Shown in pieces: positions 35,814-44,862 of a stretch of 64,000 bases of DNA; the first letter of the stretch is position 1, and every line of letters starts with the position of its first letter. Under the pieces are notes generated by a model. It was not told the DNA's origin. It did not search any database and worked only from the letters and a program-made list of their open reading frames with translations. Source of the DNA: Pseudomonas brassicacearum (GTDB taxonomy: Bacteria > Pseudomonadota > Gammaproteobacteria > Pseudomonadales > Pseudomonadaceae); assembly GCF_009601685.2 (NCBI RefSeq), contig NZ_CP045701.2:5828001-5892000 (forward strand). Reading direction: 5' to 3'. The position numbers and the translations under genes are program-made.

Positions 35814-36427
35814 GCCCGGTCAACCTCGCCTTGGTGCTCGTTACCCATCATGTGGTCGAGCTTGCTGGCCTTGGTCGCCAGGTAGAGTTTGTTGTGGGGG
35901 TTGTGACCGGTGTGCAGCGGCACACGCTCGGCCACCACGATGCCCATGTCGGTCAATGCCTTGACCTTGCGTGGATTGTTGGTCATCAGCCGCAGGGACT
36001 TGATGCCCAGATGTTCGAGCATCGGCAGGCAAATGCTGTAGTCACGCAGGTCGGCCGCAAAGCCCAGGCGTTCATTGGCCTCCACGGTATCGGCGCCGCC
36101 ATCTTGCAGTTCATAGGCACGGATCTTGTTCAACAAGCCGATGCCACGTCCTTCCTGGCGCAGGTACAGCAACACACCACGGCCTTCACGGGCGATGGCC
36201 TGCAATGCGGCCTCGAGTTGCGAACCGCAATCGCAGCGTTGGCTGAACAGGGCGTCGCCGGTCAGGCATTCGGAATGCAGGCGGCCCAACACCGGAGAAC
36301 CGTCGGTAAAATCACCCAGGCTCAGCACGACGTGCTCACGGCCGGTGGCCTCATCGAGAAAACCATGCATGGTGAATTGCGCAAAGGGCGTTGGCAGCTT
36401 GGAAGCGGCAACAAAAACGACAGGCAC
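35810..36427 (-). CDS. ribA: GTP cyclohydrolase II
   Basis: 205 residues. Zinc ligands C54, C65 and C67 in [22 protein letters not shown]; catalytic/GTP-binding [31 protein letters not shown] near the end. It opens GTP to 2,5-diamino-6-ribosylamino-pyrimidinone phosphate plus formate, the entry step to riboflavin. The only intact cyclohydrolase II in the window: the RibBA-like protein at 40010 lacks the zinc cysteines. First gene of a three-gene unit with 35813 and 35394. Confidence 0.97.
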   Translation of the reverse strand: MPVVFVAASKLPTPFAQFTMHGFLDEATGREHVVLSLGDFTDGSPVLGRLHSECLTGDALFSQRCDCGSQLEAALQAIAREGRGVLLYLRQEGRGIGLLNKIRAYELQDGGADTVEANERLGFAADLRDYSICLPMLEHLGIKSLRLMTNNPRKVKALTDMGIVVAERVPLHTGHNPHNKLYLATKASKLDHMMGNEHQGEVDRA

Positions 36428-36536
36428 CGGTGTGCTCCTGATCTAGTACTGGAGATTCGCAGAGGCAGGCATTGTAACAGCACGTTCCTATAGACGCTTA
36501 GGCTGAATTATCGCTGATGATCATCGATAAATCTGA

Positions 36537-37295
36537 TCACGGCTTCGGTGGCTTGCCGTGCTCGTCGAAAGGATAGGGTTGCTTCCAGCGTTCGAAAATC
36601 GGCTTCAACTCGCCGCTCTTCACCAGCACTTCCATGCGTCGATCGAACAATGCACGTAATGCACGCCCATTTTCGTTGTTGGCGAAGCCCAGGTACAGCG
36701 GCAAATTGGTCAGCGGCGAGAGCTTGAATTGCTGGGGATTGTCGGCCTTGGCGAGCACATCCTGGATTTCCATCAACGCATCGACATAAAAATCGGCGCG
36801 ATCATGGGCCAGCATCGGCAAGATGCCCATGGCGCGGTGAATCTCGTTGAAACGCCGGATGTTGGGCAGGTAGTTGTTGTATTCGTACCCGCGCATCCAC
36901 ACCAATCGATAGTTGCCAATCGTCGCCAGCGTCGGTGACGGCTTGGAGGCCAACCCCAGGGCATAGATGTGATCGACATCGTAGTGCCACTGTGGGTACA
37001 GCAGCCCTTCGGTTTCATCGCGATAGGCGCCGACCTGGGCATCCATTTCCCCACGTTGCACCAACCCGATCGAGCGGGTGTAGGGCACGCTGCGGATCTC
37101 CAGCTTGACGCCTTCCGGCTCGAACACCGCACGCAAGATGTCCCAGCCCATGCCCTGGCCATCGGCCTGGGTATAACCTGCCCACTCCTCGCTGGCCGCA
37201 CGGATCTTGTCAGGCAGCGGGGTCGACTCGGTCGCCCTCGCCCCTACACAAGCTCCTAAACACAGCAACAGCAGTAGTGCGCGGCTTACGCCCAT
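36537..37295 (-). CDS. Periplasmic solute-binding protein, family 3 type
   Basis: 252 residues from MGVSRALLLLL, which gives a neat signal peptide (LCLGACVGARAT) and a 12-bp gap after pgpA; a start 27 bp earlier would overlap pgpA. The body follows the SBP_bac_3 pattern: AGYTQADGQGMGWDILRAVFEPEGVKLEI, PYTRSIGLVQRGEMDAQVGAY, ending ALFDRRMEVLVKSGELKPIFERW. No transporter genes are adjacent. Many such orphan proteins serve as sensors or unpaired binding proteins. Ligand unknown. Confidence 0.83.
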   Translation of the reverse strand: MGVSRALLLLLCLGACVGARATESTPLPDKIRAASEEWAGYTQADGQGMGWDILRAVFEPEGVKLEIRSVPYTRSIGLVQRGEMDAQVGAYRDETEGLLYPQWHYDVDHIYALGLASKPSPTLATIGNYRLVWMRGYEYNNYLPNIRRFNEIHRAMGILPMLAHDRADFYVDALMEIQDVLAKADNPQQFKLSPLTNLPLYLGFANNENGRALRALFDRRMEVLVKSGELKPIFERWKQPYPFDEHGKPPKP

Positions 37296-37306
37296 GCCTG
37301 ACTCCC

Positions 37307-37810
37307 TCAGGTGAAACACCACACCAATCCTTGCATTGCCAGCCAGGCGAAAACCCCGGCCAACACATCATCGAGCATGATACCGACGCCTCCGTGCACA
37401 TGCCGGTCGATCCAGCGGATCGGCCACGGCTTGAGGATATCGAAGAAACGGAACATCAAAAAACCCGCCAGCAACCAATACCAACCTTCCGGTACCAGCC
37501 ACAAGGTGATCCACATGCCGACCATTTCGTCCCAGACGATGCCTTCATGATCGTGCACCCGAAGGTCGTCAGCCACTTTGCCACACAGCCAGAAACCAAA
37601 CAGCATGGTGATGCCCAGCATCAGCCAGTAGCCCCAGTCCGGCAACATCTGCCACAACGGTATGAAGGGTAGCGCAACCAACGAGCCCCAGGTGCCCGGG
37701 GCTTTAGGCAAAGTGCCCGAACCGAAGCCAAATGCCAGGAAATGCCAGGGATTGCGCCAGACCGAAGGCGGAACGAACTCTGCCGGGACCTGGTTGGGAT
37801 GATCTGTCAC
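37307..37810 (-). CDS. pgpA: Phosphatidylglycerophosphatase A
   Basis: 167 residues with several hydrophobic stretches. Conserved family blocks: FGSGTLPKAPGTWGSLVALP, VHDHEGIVWDEMVGMWITL and RWIDRHVHGGVGIMLDDVLAG. It removes phosphate from phosphatidylglycerophosphate to give phosphatidylglycerol at the inner membrane. Overlaps thiL by 4 bp, the usual thiL-pgpA arrangement. Confidence 0.96.
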   Translation of the reverse strand: MTDHPNQVPAEFVPPSVWRNPWHFLAFGFGSGTLPKAPGTWGSLVALPFIPLWQMLPDWGYWLMLGITMLFGFWLCGKVADDLRVHDHEGIVWDEMVGMWITLWLVPEGWYWLLAGFLMFRFFDILKPWPIRWIDRHVHGGVGIMLDDVLAGVFAWLAMQGLVWCFT

Positions 37811-38772
37811 GGTGTCTCCCGAAAATGTTGATAGCCCCGCACTCGCGGGGTGATGTCGTGCCCGACGCTGTCAACCAGCGTGACGCCTTGCCCGGCCAAT
37901 ACGCTGCCGATCACGTGAACCGGCCAAGGTTCAACCTGCAGCGCCGACAATCGGCTCGGTGGCACGGCGAACAACAGCACGTAATCGTCACCGCCGCTCA
38001 GGGCGACCTGCTCGGCATCCGCCCGGCCAAGAAACGCTACCAGAGCGTTGGACAACGGCAGTCGGTCCCGTTCAACCTGTAATGCCACGCCGGACGCCAG
38101 GGCGATATGCCCGCAATCGGCCAGCAGGCCATCGGAGATATCCATCGCCGCACTGGCCTTGCCCCGCAACGCCAGGCCCAGGTCGATCTGCGGACGTGGC
38201 GACCAGTAATGGGCCAGCAACGGCTCGGCAATCACCGGTTCGGCGCTGCGCTGGCCGAGCACCAGCGGCAATGCGCCGGCGGCATTGCCCAGCTCGCCGC
38301 CGACACACAGCAGGTCGCCGGGGCGTGCGCCGCTACGGACCAGGGCCTGGCCGGACGGCACGTGGCCGAACACCGTCATGGTCAGGCTCAGTGGTCCACG
38401 CGTGGTATCGCCGCCCACCAGCGCCACGCCGCAGGCCTGGGCCATCTGGTTCAAACCGCGGGCATAGGCTTGCAGCCAATCGGTGGTCACCGTCGGCAAG
38501 GTCAGGGCAAGGGTAAAGGCGAAAGGCTTGGCGCCCATGGCAGCCAGGTCGCTGACCGCCACGGCCAGCGAGCGCTGGCCGAGCAGGAACGGGTCGCAAG
38601 GGTCTGGAAAATGCACACCGACCACAAGCGTGTCGGTGGACACCGCCAGTTGTTCCCCGGGAGGAACGGCCAGCAAGGCGCAGTCGTCGCCGATCCCCAG
38701 CGCAACGCCCTCGCCGCCCTGCGCGCAAGGCGCGGCGGCGAAGTAGTTACGGATCAGCTCGAACTCACCCAT
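37807..38772 (-). CDS. thiL: Thiamine-monophosphate kinase
   Basis: 321 residues. ATP-binding features of the PurM-like fold: GEFELIRNYF, GIGDDCALLAVPPGEQLAVSTDTLVVGVHF, GGDTTRGPLSLTMTVFG, MDISDGLLADCGH, and LSGGDDYVLLF. It phosphorylates thiamine monophosphate to the diphosphate cofactor. Lies 18 bp after nusB and overlaps pgpA, completing the ribH-nusB-thiL-pgpA series. Confidence 0.97.
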   Translation of the reverse strand: MGEFELIRNYFAAAPCAQGGEGVALGIGDDCALLAVPPGEQLAVSTDTLVVGVHFPDPCDPFLLGQRSLAVAVSDLAAMGAKPFAFTLALTLPTVTTDWLQAYARGLNQMAQACGVALVGGDTTRGPLSLTMTVFGHVPSGQALVRSGARPGDLLCVGGELGNAAGALPLVLGQRSAEPVIAEPLLAHYWSPRPQIDLGLALRGKASAAMDISDGLLADCGHIALASGVALQVERDRLPLSNALVAFLGRADAEQVALSGGDDYVLLFAVPPSRLSALQVEPWPVHVIGSVLAGQGVTLVDSVGHDITPRVRGYQHFRETP

Positions 38773-38790
38773 GCGGATATCAAGCGCTGA

Positions 38791-39291
38791 CTAGCGCTTG
38801 AACGCCTTCACTTCAGCTTCACGCAGGCGCGGGGCGAGCTTGTCGAGCACACCGTTGACGAACTTGTGGCCATCGGTGGAGCCGAAGACTTTCGCCAGCT
38901 CGATCCCTTCGTTGATCACTACCCGGTACGGCACGTCGACACGCTTGAGCAGTTCCCAGGTGGACAGGCGCAGCACCGCCAGTTCAACCGGGTCCAGTTC
39001 TTCGATGGTCAGGTCCAGGCAAGGCGTGAGCGCAGTATCGATTTCGGTCTTGAACTGCGGGACCCCGTGCAGGATCTCGCGGAAGTAAGCACCGTCCACA
39101 TCACTGAAATCGTTGTCGACCCGAAACTGCGCTTCGATCTCGTTCAGCGACTGCTTGGCCATGTGCCATTGATACAGCGCCTGGGTCGCAAGCTGACGGG
39201 CTTCGCGACGCTTGACGCTCTTCGACGGCTTGCCGGCATCCGCAGGCTTTGGATCGCGCGGGTTGAAACGATCGCTTTCGTCGCTAATCAC
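38791..39291 (-). CDS. nusB: Transcription antitermination factor NusB
   Basis: 166 residues. A charged N-terminal lead (about 25 residues) and then the all-helical NusB fold: [89 protein letters not shown]. Binds boxA RNA with S10 in rRNA antitermination. Start overlaps the ribH stop by 4 bp. Confidence 0.97.
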   Translation of the reverse strand: MISDESDRFNPRDPKPADAGKPSKSVKRREARQLATQALYQWHMAKQSLNEIEAQFRVDNDFSDVDGAYFREILHGVPQFKTEIDTALTPCLDLTIEELDPVELAVLRLSTWELLKRVDVPYRVVINEGIELAKVFGSTDGHKFVNGVLDKLAPRLREAEVKAFKR

Positions 39292-39764
39292 TTGGCCTCC
39301 AACTGCGCCAGCAGGCTGACCATTTCCAGGGCGGACAGGGCAGCTTCGGCACCTTTGTTACCGGCCTTGGTGCCGGAACGCTCGATGGCTTGCTCGATGG
39401 AATCAACGGTCAGTACGCCGAAAGCGACCGGCACGCCGAATTCCATGGACACTTGGGCCAGGCCCTTGGTGCATTCGCCGGCCACGTATTCGAAGTGCGG
39501 AGTACCGCCACGAATGACCGCGCCCAGGGCGATGATCGCCGCATATTCGCCCTTTTGAGCGACTTTCTGCGCAACCAGCGGAATTTCGAAGGCGCCAGGG
39601 GCACGGATGATGGTGATGTCGCTTTCGCTCACGCCATGGCGAACCAGGGCATCGACCGCACCGCCAACCAGGCTCTCGACCACGAAACTGTTGAAACGGC
39701 CCACTACCAGAGCGTAGCGGCCTTTGGGGGCGATGAAGGTACCTTCGATGGTCTTCAGGGTCAT
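39288..39764 (-). CDS. ribH: 6,7-dimethyl-8-ribityllumazine synthase
   Basis: 158 residues. Family blocks: [63 protein letters not shown], and [27 protein letters not shown]. It condenses the ribitylamino-pyrimidinedione with dihydroxybutanone phosphate, the penultimate riboflavin step. A 245-bp repeat-bearing gap separates it from ribBA, so it may have its own promoter. Confidence 0.97.
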   Translation of the reverse strand: MTLKTIEGTFIAPKGRYALVVGRFNSFVVESLVGGAVDALVRHGVSESDITIIRAPGAFEIPLVAQKVAQKGEYAAIIALGAVIRGGTPHFEYVAGECTKGLAQVSMEFGVPVAFGVLTVDSIEQAIERSGTKAGNKGAEAALSALEMVSLLAQLEAK

Positions 39765-39875
39765 TCGTCAGATCTCTTAAAGAGCCGGAGCGCGTTCTAT
39801 AACGCGCTCCTCAGTGATATTAGCCACGAATACAGGGCCGTGGATCCCGCCATCTCGTTCACTTGCACATCTTTT

Positions 39876-39964
39876 GTGGCGAGGGGATTTATCCCCGTAG
39901 GGCTGCGAAGCAGCCCCTTTTTGGGACTGCTGCGCAGTCCAGCGGGGATAAATCCCCTCGCCAC
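39876..39964. repeat. GTGGCGAGGGG-family palindrome
   Basis: GTGGCGAGGGGATTTATCCCC...GGGCTGCGAAGCAGCCCC, a short centre, and GCGGGGATAAATCCCCTCGCCAC form a long hairpin with nested arms in the ribBA-ribH gap. The same family recurs at 50576, 52768 and 63639. Confidence 0.88.
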
Positions 39965-40009
39965 AATAATCCGACAAGGCTGAACAACAATGCCGAAATC
40001 TCCGGGCCA

Positions 40010-41101
40010 TTATTCGGAGGGCACGTATTCTACAACTTCCAGATCGAAACCGGATATCGCATTAAATTTCATCGGTGCGCTCATCAGGCGCATTTTACGC
40101 ACGCCCAGGTCACGAAGGATCTGCGAACCGGCGCCGACAATGCTGTAGGTGGTCGGTTTTTTCACCGCCGCCTGATCGGCGGTTTCGCGGATGTGCGCCA
40201 GCAGCACGTCGCCATCGAGCGGGTGCCCGAGCAGCAGCACCACGCCGCTGCCGGCCTCGGCCACCGCCGCCATGGCGGCCCGCAGGCTCCAACGGCCGGG
40301 CTGCTTGACCATCAACAGGTCGCGCAGTGGGTCCATGTTGTGCACGCGCACCAGGGTCGGCTCTTCGGCGCACACGGTGCCCAGGGTCAGCGCCATGTGC
40401 ACGTCGCCTTCCACCGAGTCGCGGTAGGTCACCAGGTTGAACTGGCCCAGTTCGCTGTCCAGCGGCTGCTCGGCAATCCGCTGAACGGTACGTTCGTGGA
40501 TCATCCGGTAGTGGATCAGGTCGGCGATGGTGCCGATCTTGATGTTGTGTTCGGCGGCGAAGGTTTCCAGTTCCGCACGACGGGACATGGTGCCGTCGTC
40601 GTTCATCACTTCGCAGATCACGCCGCTGGGTTCGAAGCCTGCCATGCGCGCCAGGTCGCATGCCGCTTCGGTGTGGCCGGCGCGGGCCAGGGTGCCGCCA
40701 GCCTGGGCCATCAGCGGGAAGATGTGGCCGGGGCTGACGATGTCTTCGGCCTTGGCGTCTTTCGCGGCGGCGGCCTGTACGGTGCGCGCACGGTCAGCAG
40801 CGGAGATCCCGGTGGTCACGCCTTCGGCGGCCTCGATGGACACGGTGAACTTGGTGCCGAAGCCCGAGCCGTTGCGCGGCGCCATCAGCGGCAGCTTCAG
40901 CAGCTCGCAGCGCTCGCGGGTCATCGGCATGCAGATCAGGCCGCGGGCATGCTTGGCCATGAAGTTGATGTGTTCGGCCTTGCAGCACTCGGCGGCCATG
41001 ATCAGGTCGCCTTCGTTCTCGCGGTCTTCGTCATCCATGAGGATGACCATCTTGCCTTGGCGGATGTCTTCAACCAGTTCTTCGATGCTATTGAGCGCCA
41101 C
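40010..41101 (-). CDS. ribBA: 3,4-dihydroxy-2-butanone 4-phosphate synthase with degenerate RibA domain
   Basis: 363 residues. N-terminal RibB domain is intact: DDEDRENEGDLIMAAECC, GLICMPMTRERCELL, TKFTVSIEAAEGVTTGISAADR, SPGHIFPLMAQAGGTLARAGHTEAACDLA. It converts ribulose 5-phosphate to dihydroxybutanone phosphate and formate. From about residue 205 the sequence follows the RibA fold (FNLVTYRD..., VRVHNMDPLRDLLMVKQ) but lacks the three zinc cysteines and the RQEGRG catalytic loop, so no cyclohydrolase II activity is expected. RibA at 35810 provides that step. 16 bp after ribE. Confidence 0.95.
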   Translation of the reverse strand: MALNSIEELVEDIRQGKMVILMDDEDRENEGDLIMAAECCKAEHINFMAKHARGLICMPMTRERCELLKLPLMAPRNGSGFGTKFTVSIEAAEGVTTGISAADRARTVQAAAAKDAKAEDIVSPGHIFPLMAQAGGTLARAGHTEAACDLARMAGFEPSGVICEVMNDDGTMSRRAELETFAAEHNIKIGTIADLIHYRMIHERTVQRIAEQPLDSELGQFNLVTYRDSVEGDVHMALTLGTVCAEEPTLVRVHNMDPLRDLLMVKQPGRWSLRAAMAAVAEAGSGVVLLLGHPLDGDVLLAHIRETADQAAVKKPTTYSIVGAGSQILRDLGVRKMRLMSAPMKFNAISGFDLEVVEYVPSE

Positions 41102-41117
41102 GCGGCACCCCCTTGGG

Positions 41118-41795
41118 TCAGGATTTGAGGTAGCCGTTGGCGGCCAGAAAACTTTCAGTGATGTTACCCGCCCGCCGTTGTGAAGAGTCAGACTCTGCGG
41201 CCTTGTCTCCCATAAGCAGGCGCTCCAGGTAACGGGCCAGCAAGTCGACTTCCAGGTTGACCCGGCGCCCAGGCCGGTACGAAGCCATGATGGTTTCGCT
41301 CAACGTGTGGGGAATGATTGTCAGCAGGAATTCGGCGCCATCCACCGCGTTGACCGTCAGGCTGGTGCCGTCGACGGTGATCGAGCCTTTGTGGGCGATG
41401 TACTTGGCCAGTTCCTTCGGCGCACGGATGCGAAACTCCACGGCCCGGGCGTTATCGGTGCGCGAGACCACTTCGCCGACGCCGTCCACGTGACCGCTGA
41501 CCAGGTGCCCGCCCAGGCGAGTGGTGGGGGTCAGGGCTTTTTCCAGGTTGACCGGGCTGCCGCTCTTGAGGTCGTTCATGGCCGTGCAGTCGAGGGTTTC
41601 GCGGCTGACGTCCGCCAGGAAACCGTTGCCCGGCAATTCGACGGCGGTCAGGCAAACGCCGTTGACCGCAATGCTGTCGCCCAACTTGACGTCGCTCAGG
41701 TCGAGCTTGCCGGTTTCGACGTAGACCCGCACATCGCCGCCCTTGGGGGTGAGTGCACGGATGCTGCCGATGGATTCGATGATGCCGGTGAACAT
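41118..41795 (-). CDS. ribE: Riboflavin synthase alpha chain
   Basis: 225 residues from MFTGIIESIG, the canonical N-terminus of the family; open sequence upstream is ignored. Two repeated lumazine-binding halves: the first with VNGVCLTAVEL and DVSRETL, the second with GHLVSGHVDGVG, ITVDGTSLTVNAV and FLLTIIPHTLSETI. It dismutates two ribityllumazines to riboflavin and the pyrimidinedione. Sometimes named ribC. Lies between ribD and ribBA. Confidence 0.96.
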   Translation of the reverse strand: MFTGIIESIGSIRALTPKGGDVRVYVETGKLDLSDVKLGDSIAVNGVCLTAVELPGNGFLADVSRETLDCTAMNDLKSGSPVNLEKALTPTTRLGGHLVSGHVDGVGEVVSRTDNARAVEFRIRAPKELAKYIAHKGSITVDGTSLTVNAVDGAEFLLTIIPHTLSETIMASYRPGRRVNLEVDLLARYLERLLMGDKAAESDSSQRRAGNITESFLAANGYLKS

Positions 41796-41841
41796 GGAGT
41801 CCTCCTCGAGAACGGGCCGCCGCTTGAGCGAAAGCCGGGAA

Positions 41842-42975
41842 TTATACGCTCGCCTGCGCGACGGGAACGGCGATGACTCGCCAGTCATCGCCCACGGCGC
41901 GGATTTCGGTGATTTTCAGCTGCGGGGCGTCTTTCATCTGCGCCAGCGGCCAGTCCAGCAGGGGCCGCGCGGAAGATCCGAGGAACTTGCCGGCGATGAA
42001 AATCTGGAATTCGTCCACCAGCCCTTGCCGGGCAAAAGCCCCCGCCAGGCGCGGACCGGCTTCCACCAGCACCTCGTTGACGCCACGGCCCGCCAGCTCC
42101 ACCAGCAGGCGATGCAGATCGACCTGGCCGTCATCGCCCGCCACGATCATGCACTCGGGACCGTTGGCGTATTGTTCTTCCACCGCCATGCAGGTAGCGA
42201 CCAACGCCGGGCCGGCCTTGAAAAAAGCAGCATCCAGCGGCACTCGCAGGCGCCCGTCCACCAGTACCCGCAGCGGCGGACGGCTCATGACCAACGCGGT
42301 CTGCTCGGCGTCGAGCCCCAGTTCATCGGCGCGCACGGTCAGCCGGGCGTTGTCGGCCAGCACCGTATCGGCACCGGTCAGCACCACACTGGCCTGGGCG
42401 CGCAGGCGTTGCACCGCCGAGCGTGCCGCCGGGCCGGTGATCCACTGGCTTTCGCCGCTTTGCATGGCGGTGCGGCCATCGAGGCTCATGGCGAGTTTGA
42501 CCCGCACGAACGGCAGGCCCTGCTCCATGCGCTTGAGAAAACCTTCATTGAGCTTGCGTGCTTCACCTTCCAGCACGCCGCTTTCGGTGACGATGCCAGC
42601 CTGGGCCAGCCGTTGCAGGCCGCGCCCGGCGACTTCCGGGTTGGGGTCCTGCATGGCCGCGACCACCCGCGCCACGCCGGCGTTGACCAGCGCATCGGCA
42701 CACGGCGGCGTACGCCCGTGATGGCTGCACGGCTCAAGCGTCACGTAGGCCGTGGCACCGCGGGCCTGTTCGCCAGCGGCGCGCAGGGCATGGACTTCGG
42801 CATGGGGCTCGCCGGCGCGAATGTGCCAGCCTTCGCCGACAATCTGCCCGGCACGCACGATCACGCAACCGACCCGGGGATTGGGGTGGGTGGTGTAGTG
42901 ACCGCGCCGCGCCAACTCCAGGGCACGGGCCATGTAGTGGGCGTCGAGGATGGCCTGCTGCGCCGAGGCGGTCAT
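41842..42975 (-). CDS. ribD: Bifunctional riboflavin biosynthesis deaminase/reductase
   Basis: 377 residues. N-terminal deaminase domain with the zinc site PHAEVHAL and [18 protein letters not shown]. The C-terminal NADPH reductase follows from about residue 150 ([39 protein letters not shown], and [14 protein letters not shown]). Performs the second and third steps after GTP cyclohydrolase II. Starts within the 3' end of nrdR (4-bp overlap), the usual nrdR-ribD order. Confidence 0.97.
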   Translation of the reverse strand: MTASAQQAILDAHYMARALELARRGHYTTHPNPRVGCVIVRAGQIVGEGWHIRAGEPHAEVHALRAAGEQARGATAYVTLEPCSHHGRTPPCADALVNAGVARVVAAMQDPNPEVAGRGLQRLAQAGIVTESGVLEGEARKLNEGFLKRMEQGLPFVRVKLAMSLDGRTAMQSGESQWITGPAARSAVQRLRAQASVVLTGADTVLADNARLTVRADELGLDAEQTALVMSRPPLRVLVDGRLRVPLDAAFFKAGPALVATCMAVEEQYANGPECMIVAGDDGQVDLHRLLVELAGRGVNEVLVEAGPRLAGAFARQGLVDEFQIFIAGKFLGSSARPLLDWPLAQMKDAPQLKITEIRAVGDDWRVIAVPVAQASV

Positions 42976-43436
42976 TTTTTCACCGGTTCGCGGGCCAGCC
43001 GGTCGATTTCTTCGCGGAACTCGTTCAGGTCCTGGAAGCGCCGGTACACCGAGGCGAAACGGATGTAGGCGACTTCATCGAGCTTCTGCAGCTCGGCCAT
43101 CACCAACTCACCGACCACCAGGGACTTGACCTCGCGCTCGCCGGTCGCCCGCAGCTTGTGCTTGATGTGCACCAGCGCCGCTTCCAGGCGCTCGACGCTC
43201 ACCGGGCGTTTTTCCAGGGCGCGCTGCATGCCGGCGCGCAGTTTTTCTTCGTCGAACGGCTGGCGGCTGCCGTCGGTTTTGATCAGGCGCGGCAACACCA
43301 GTTCAGCGGTCTCGAACGTCGTGAAACGTTCGCCGCAAGCCAGGCATTCGCGGCGGCGGCGGACTTGTTCGCCCTCGGCGACCAGTCGCGAGTCGATGAC
43401 CTTGGTGTCGTTGGCACCGCAGAATGGACAGTGCAT
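42972..43436 (-). CDS. nrdR: Transcriptional repressor NrdR
   Basis: 154 residues from [13 protein letters not shown]. Zinc ribbon with C3, C6, C31 and C34 (CPFC ... [12 protein letters not shown]), then the ATP-cone ([30 protein letters not shown]). Known: senses ATP/dATP and represses ribonucleotide reductase genes through NrdR boxes. None of its targets is in this window. A longer upstream open frame is not used because the zinc ribbon always sits at the extreme N-terminus. Confidence 0.97.
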   Translation of the reverse strand: MHCPFCGANDTKVIDSRLVAEGEQVRRRRECLACGERFTTFETAELVLPRLIKTDGSRQPFDEEKLRAGMQRALEKRPVSVERLEAALVHIKHKLRATGEREVKSLVVGELVMAELQKLDEVAYIRFASVYRRFQDLNEFREEIDRLAREPVKK

Positions 43437-43563
43437 GGTGGCAGGCAACAAAAAAAGGGAGGGCCATGGTAGCGCATCCCACTGGCAAGACAAGCCATAG
43501 GGTTTACGGTATACAGACGGGCTTACCGTCAGATCCATGGAATTCACCTTGCTGGAGCCACAC

Positions 43564-44028
43564 ATGCCGCTACGATCACTCGTTTTGCTCAGTCTTTTCA
43601 GCCTGCTGATGGCGTGCAGCAGCGACGCACCCAAGCCTGCCGCGCCCGCACCGGCCCCGGCGCCGAAACAGGCCCAGGAAAAAGCCCGCCAGGCGGCCGA
43701 GCTGGGGCCGCTGCCGGCGTATCAGCGCGAATTGAGCGGCACCTTGCAAGGCGTGCCGGTCGGCGCCGAGGTCGAATTGGCGCTGCTGGTGATCGATGAC
43801 AAGGACCGTCCGCAACAGCTGCTCGCCAGTTCCAGCCTGATCGGCACCAACCAGACCCTGCCCTTCCGCCTGCGTTTCAACCCCGAAGCCTTTCCGGTTG
43901 GTGCGCGTGTGGAACTGCGTGGCCGCGCCAGCCAGTCGGGCCAGTTGATCCTGCATCTGCCGGAGCAACGCATCAGCCAACCGACCACCCAGGCATTAGG
44001 CGCCCTGCAATTCGTCAAAGCGCCATGA
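43564..44028 (+). CDS. YbaY-like lipoprotein
   Basis: 154 residues from [11 protein letters not shown], chosen because GGAG lies six bases upstream and because it gives a compact lipoprotein signal ending LLMAC. A Pro/Ala linker ([13 protein letters not shown]) follows, then one beta-sandwich domain ([47 protein letters not shown]) of the YbaY/META-type lipoprotein fold. Role not established; exposed in the outer membrane or periplasm. Its stop overlaps the next gene's start. Confidence 0.8.
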   Translation: MPLRSLVLLSLFSLLMACSSDAPKPAAPAPAPAPKQAQEKARQAAELGPLPAYQRELSGTLQGVPVGAEVELALLVIDDKDRPQQLLASSSLIGTNQTLPFRLRFNPEAFPVGARVELRGRASQSGQLILHLPEQRISQPTTQALGALQFVKAP

Positions 44029-44678
44029 GTGCACCGCAGGACCTGCAACGGGCGTTGAGTGAATTGCTCGGCGACGCGCGCCTGGTGGCCTGCCCGCTAC
44101 CTGGCGCTGACTTGCAGTTGTGGCTGATCGACGGCGACAACATGGACCGCGCCTTCAGCCCGGAAGAAACCCGCCGCATTCTCCACGAGCCGCCCTATTG
44201 GAGCTTCTGCTGGGCCAGCGGCCTGGCGATGGCACGCTACCTGGCCGAACAGCCGCAGTGGGTGGAGGGCAAGCGAGTCCTGGATTTTGGCGCCGGTTCC
44301 GGTGTGGCGGGCATCGCGGCGGCCAAGGCCGGGGCGCTGGAAGTGGTGGCCTGCGACCTGGACTCGTTGGCGATTGCCGCGTGCCGGGCCAATGCCGCGC
44401 TCAATGGCGTGGAGCTGGGTTATTCGACGGATTTTTTCGCCGAGGCTGATCGTTTCGACTTGATCCTGGTCGCCGACGTGCTCTACGACCGGGCCAACCT
44501 GCCGCTGCTCGATCAATTCCTCAGCCGTGGCCGCGAGGCGTTGGTGGCCGACTCCCGGGTGCGGGATTTCCAGCATCCGCTGTACCGACGCATCGAAATG
44601 CTCCAGGCCATGACCTTGCCGGACCTGGCCGAGCCGGAGGAGTTTCGGCATGTGAGCCTGTACCACGCGCGGCGTTAG
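44025..44678 (+). CDS. Class I SAM-dependent methyltransferase (PrmA/ETFB-lysine methyltransferase-like)
   Basis: 217 residues. Motif I VLDFGAGSGVAGIAAAKAG, acidic end of strand 2 VVACDLDSLAI, and motif IV DLILVADVLYD. N-terminal PPYWSFCWASGLAMARYL resembles the region preceding motif I in methyltransferases of the METTL20/ETFB lysine group. Soluble. Probably a protein-lysine methyltransferase, substrate unproven. Coupled to the lipoprotein gene by a 4-bp overlap. Confidence 0.85.
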   Translation: MSAPQDLQRALSELLGDARLVACPLPGADLQLWLIDGDNMDRAFSPEETRRILHEPPYWSFCWASGLAMARYLAEQPQWVEGKRVLDFGAGSGVAGIAAAKAGALEVVACDLDSLAIAACRANAALNGVELGYSTDFFAEADRFDLILVADVLYDRANLPLLDQFLSRGREALVADSRVRDFQHPLYRRIEMLQAMTLPDLAEPEEFRHVSLYHARR

Positions 44679-44688
44679 TCTTAAAAAG

Positions 44689-44763
44689 CATCGCGAGCAA
44701 GCTCGCTCCCACAGGGGTCGCATGAACACTTGAGATCTCTTGTGTGCGAGCTTGCTCGCGATG
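44689..44763. repeat. REP pair
   Basis: CATCGCGAGCAAGCTCGCTCCCAC and GTGCGAGCTTGCTCGCGATGA face each other over about 30 bp downstream of the methyltransferase gene. Confidence 0.87.
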
Positions 44764-44862
44764 AGGTCCTATCAATCAATACGCCTCTCACGGCCTCCCG
44801 GCTTTCAGCCCACCCCCACCAAGCCGTATAGTTGCCCCATTCAAGCGCTCTACGAGATTGCC

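Noticed and set aside
36428..36536. GATGATCATC palindrome between the solute-binding gene and ribA as an operator
   Set aside because: Short, single and without partner elements; such 10-bp palindromes are expected by chance at this scale.
41796..43436. FMN riboswitch in front of the riboflavin genes
   Set aside because: The nrdR-ribD-ribE-ribBA genes overlap or nearly touch, and no RFN-like leader was seen in the gaps, including the ribBA-ribH gap.
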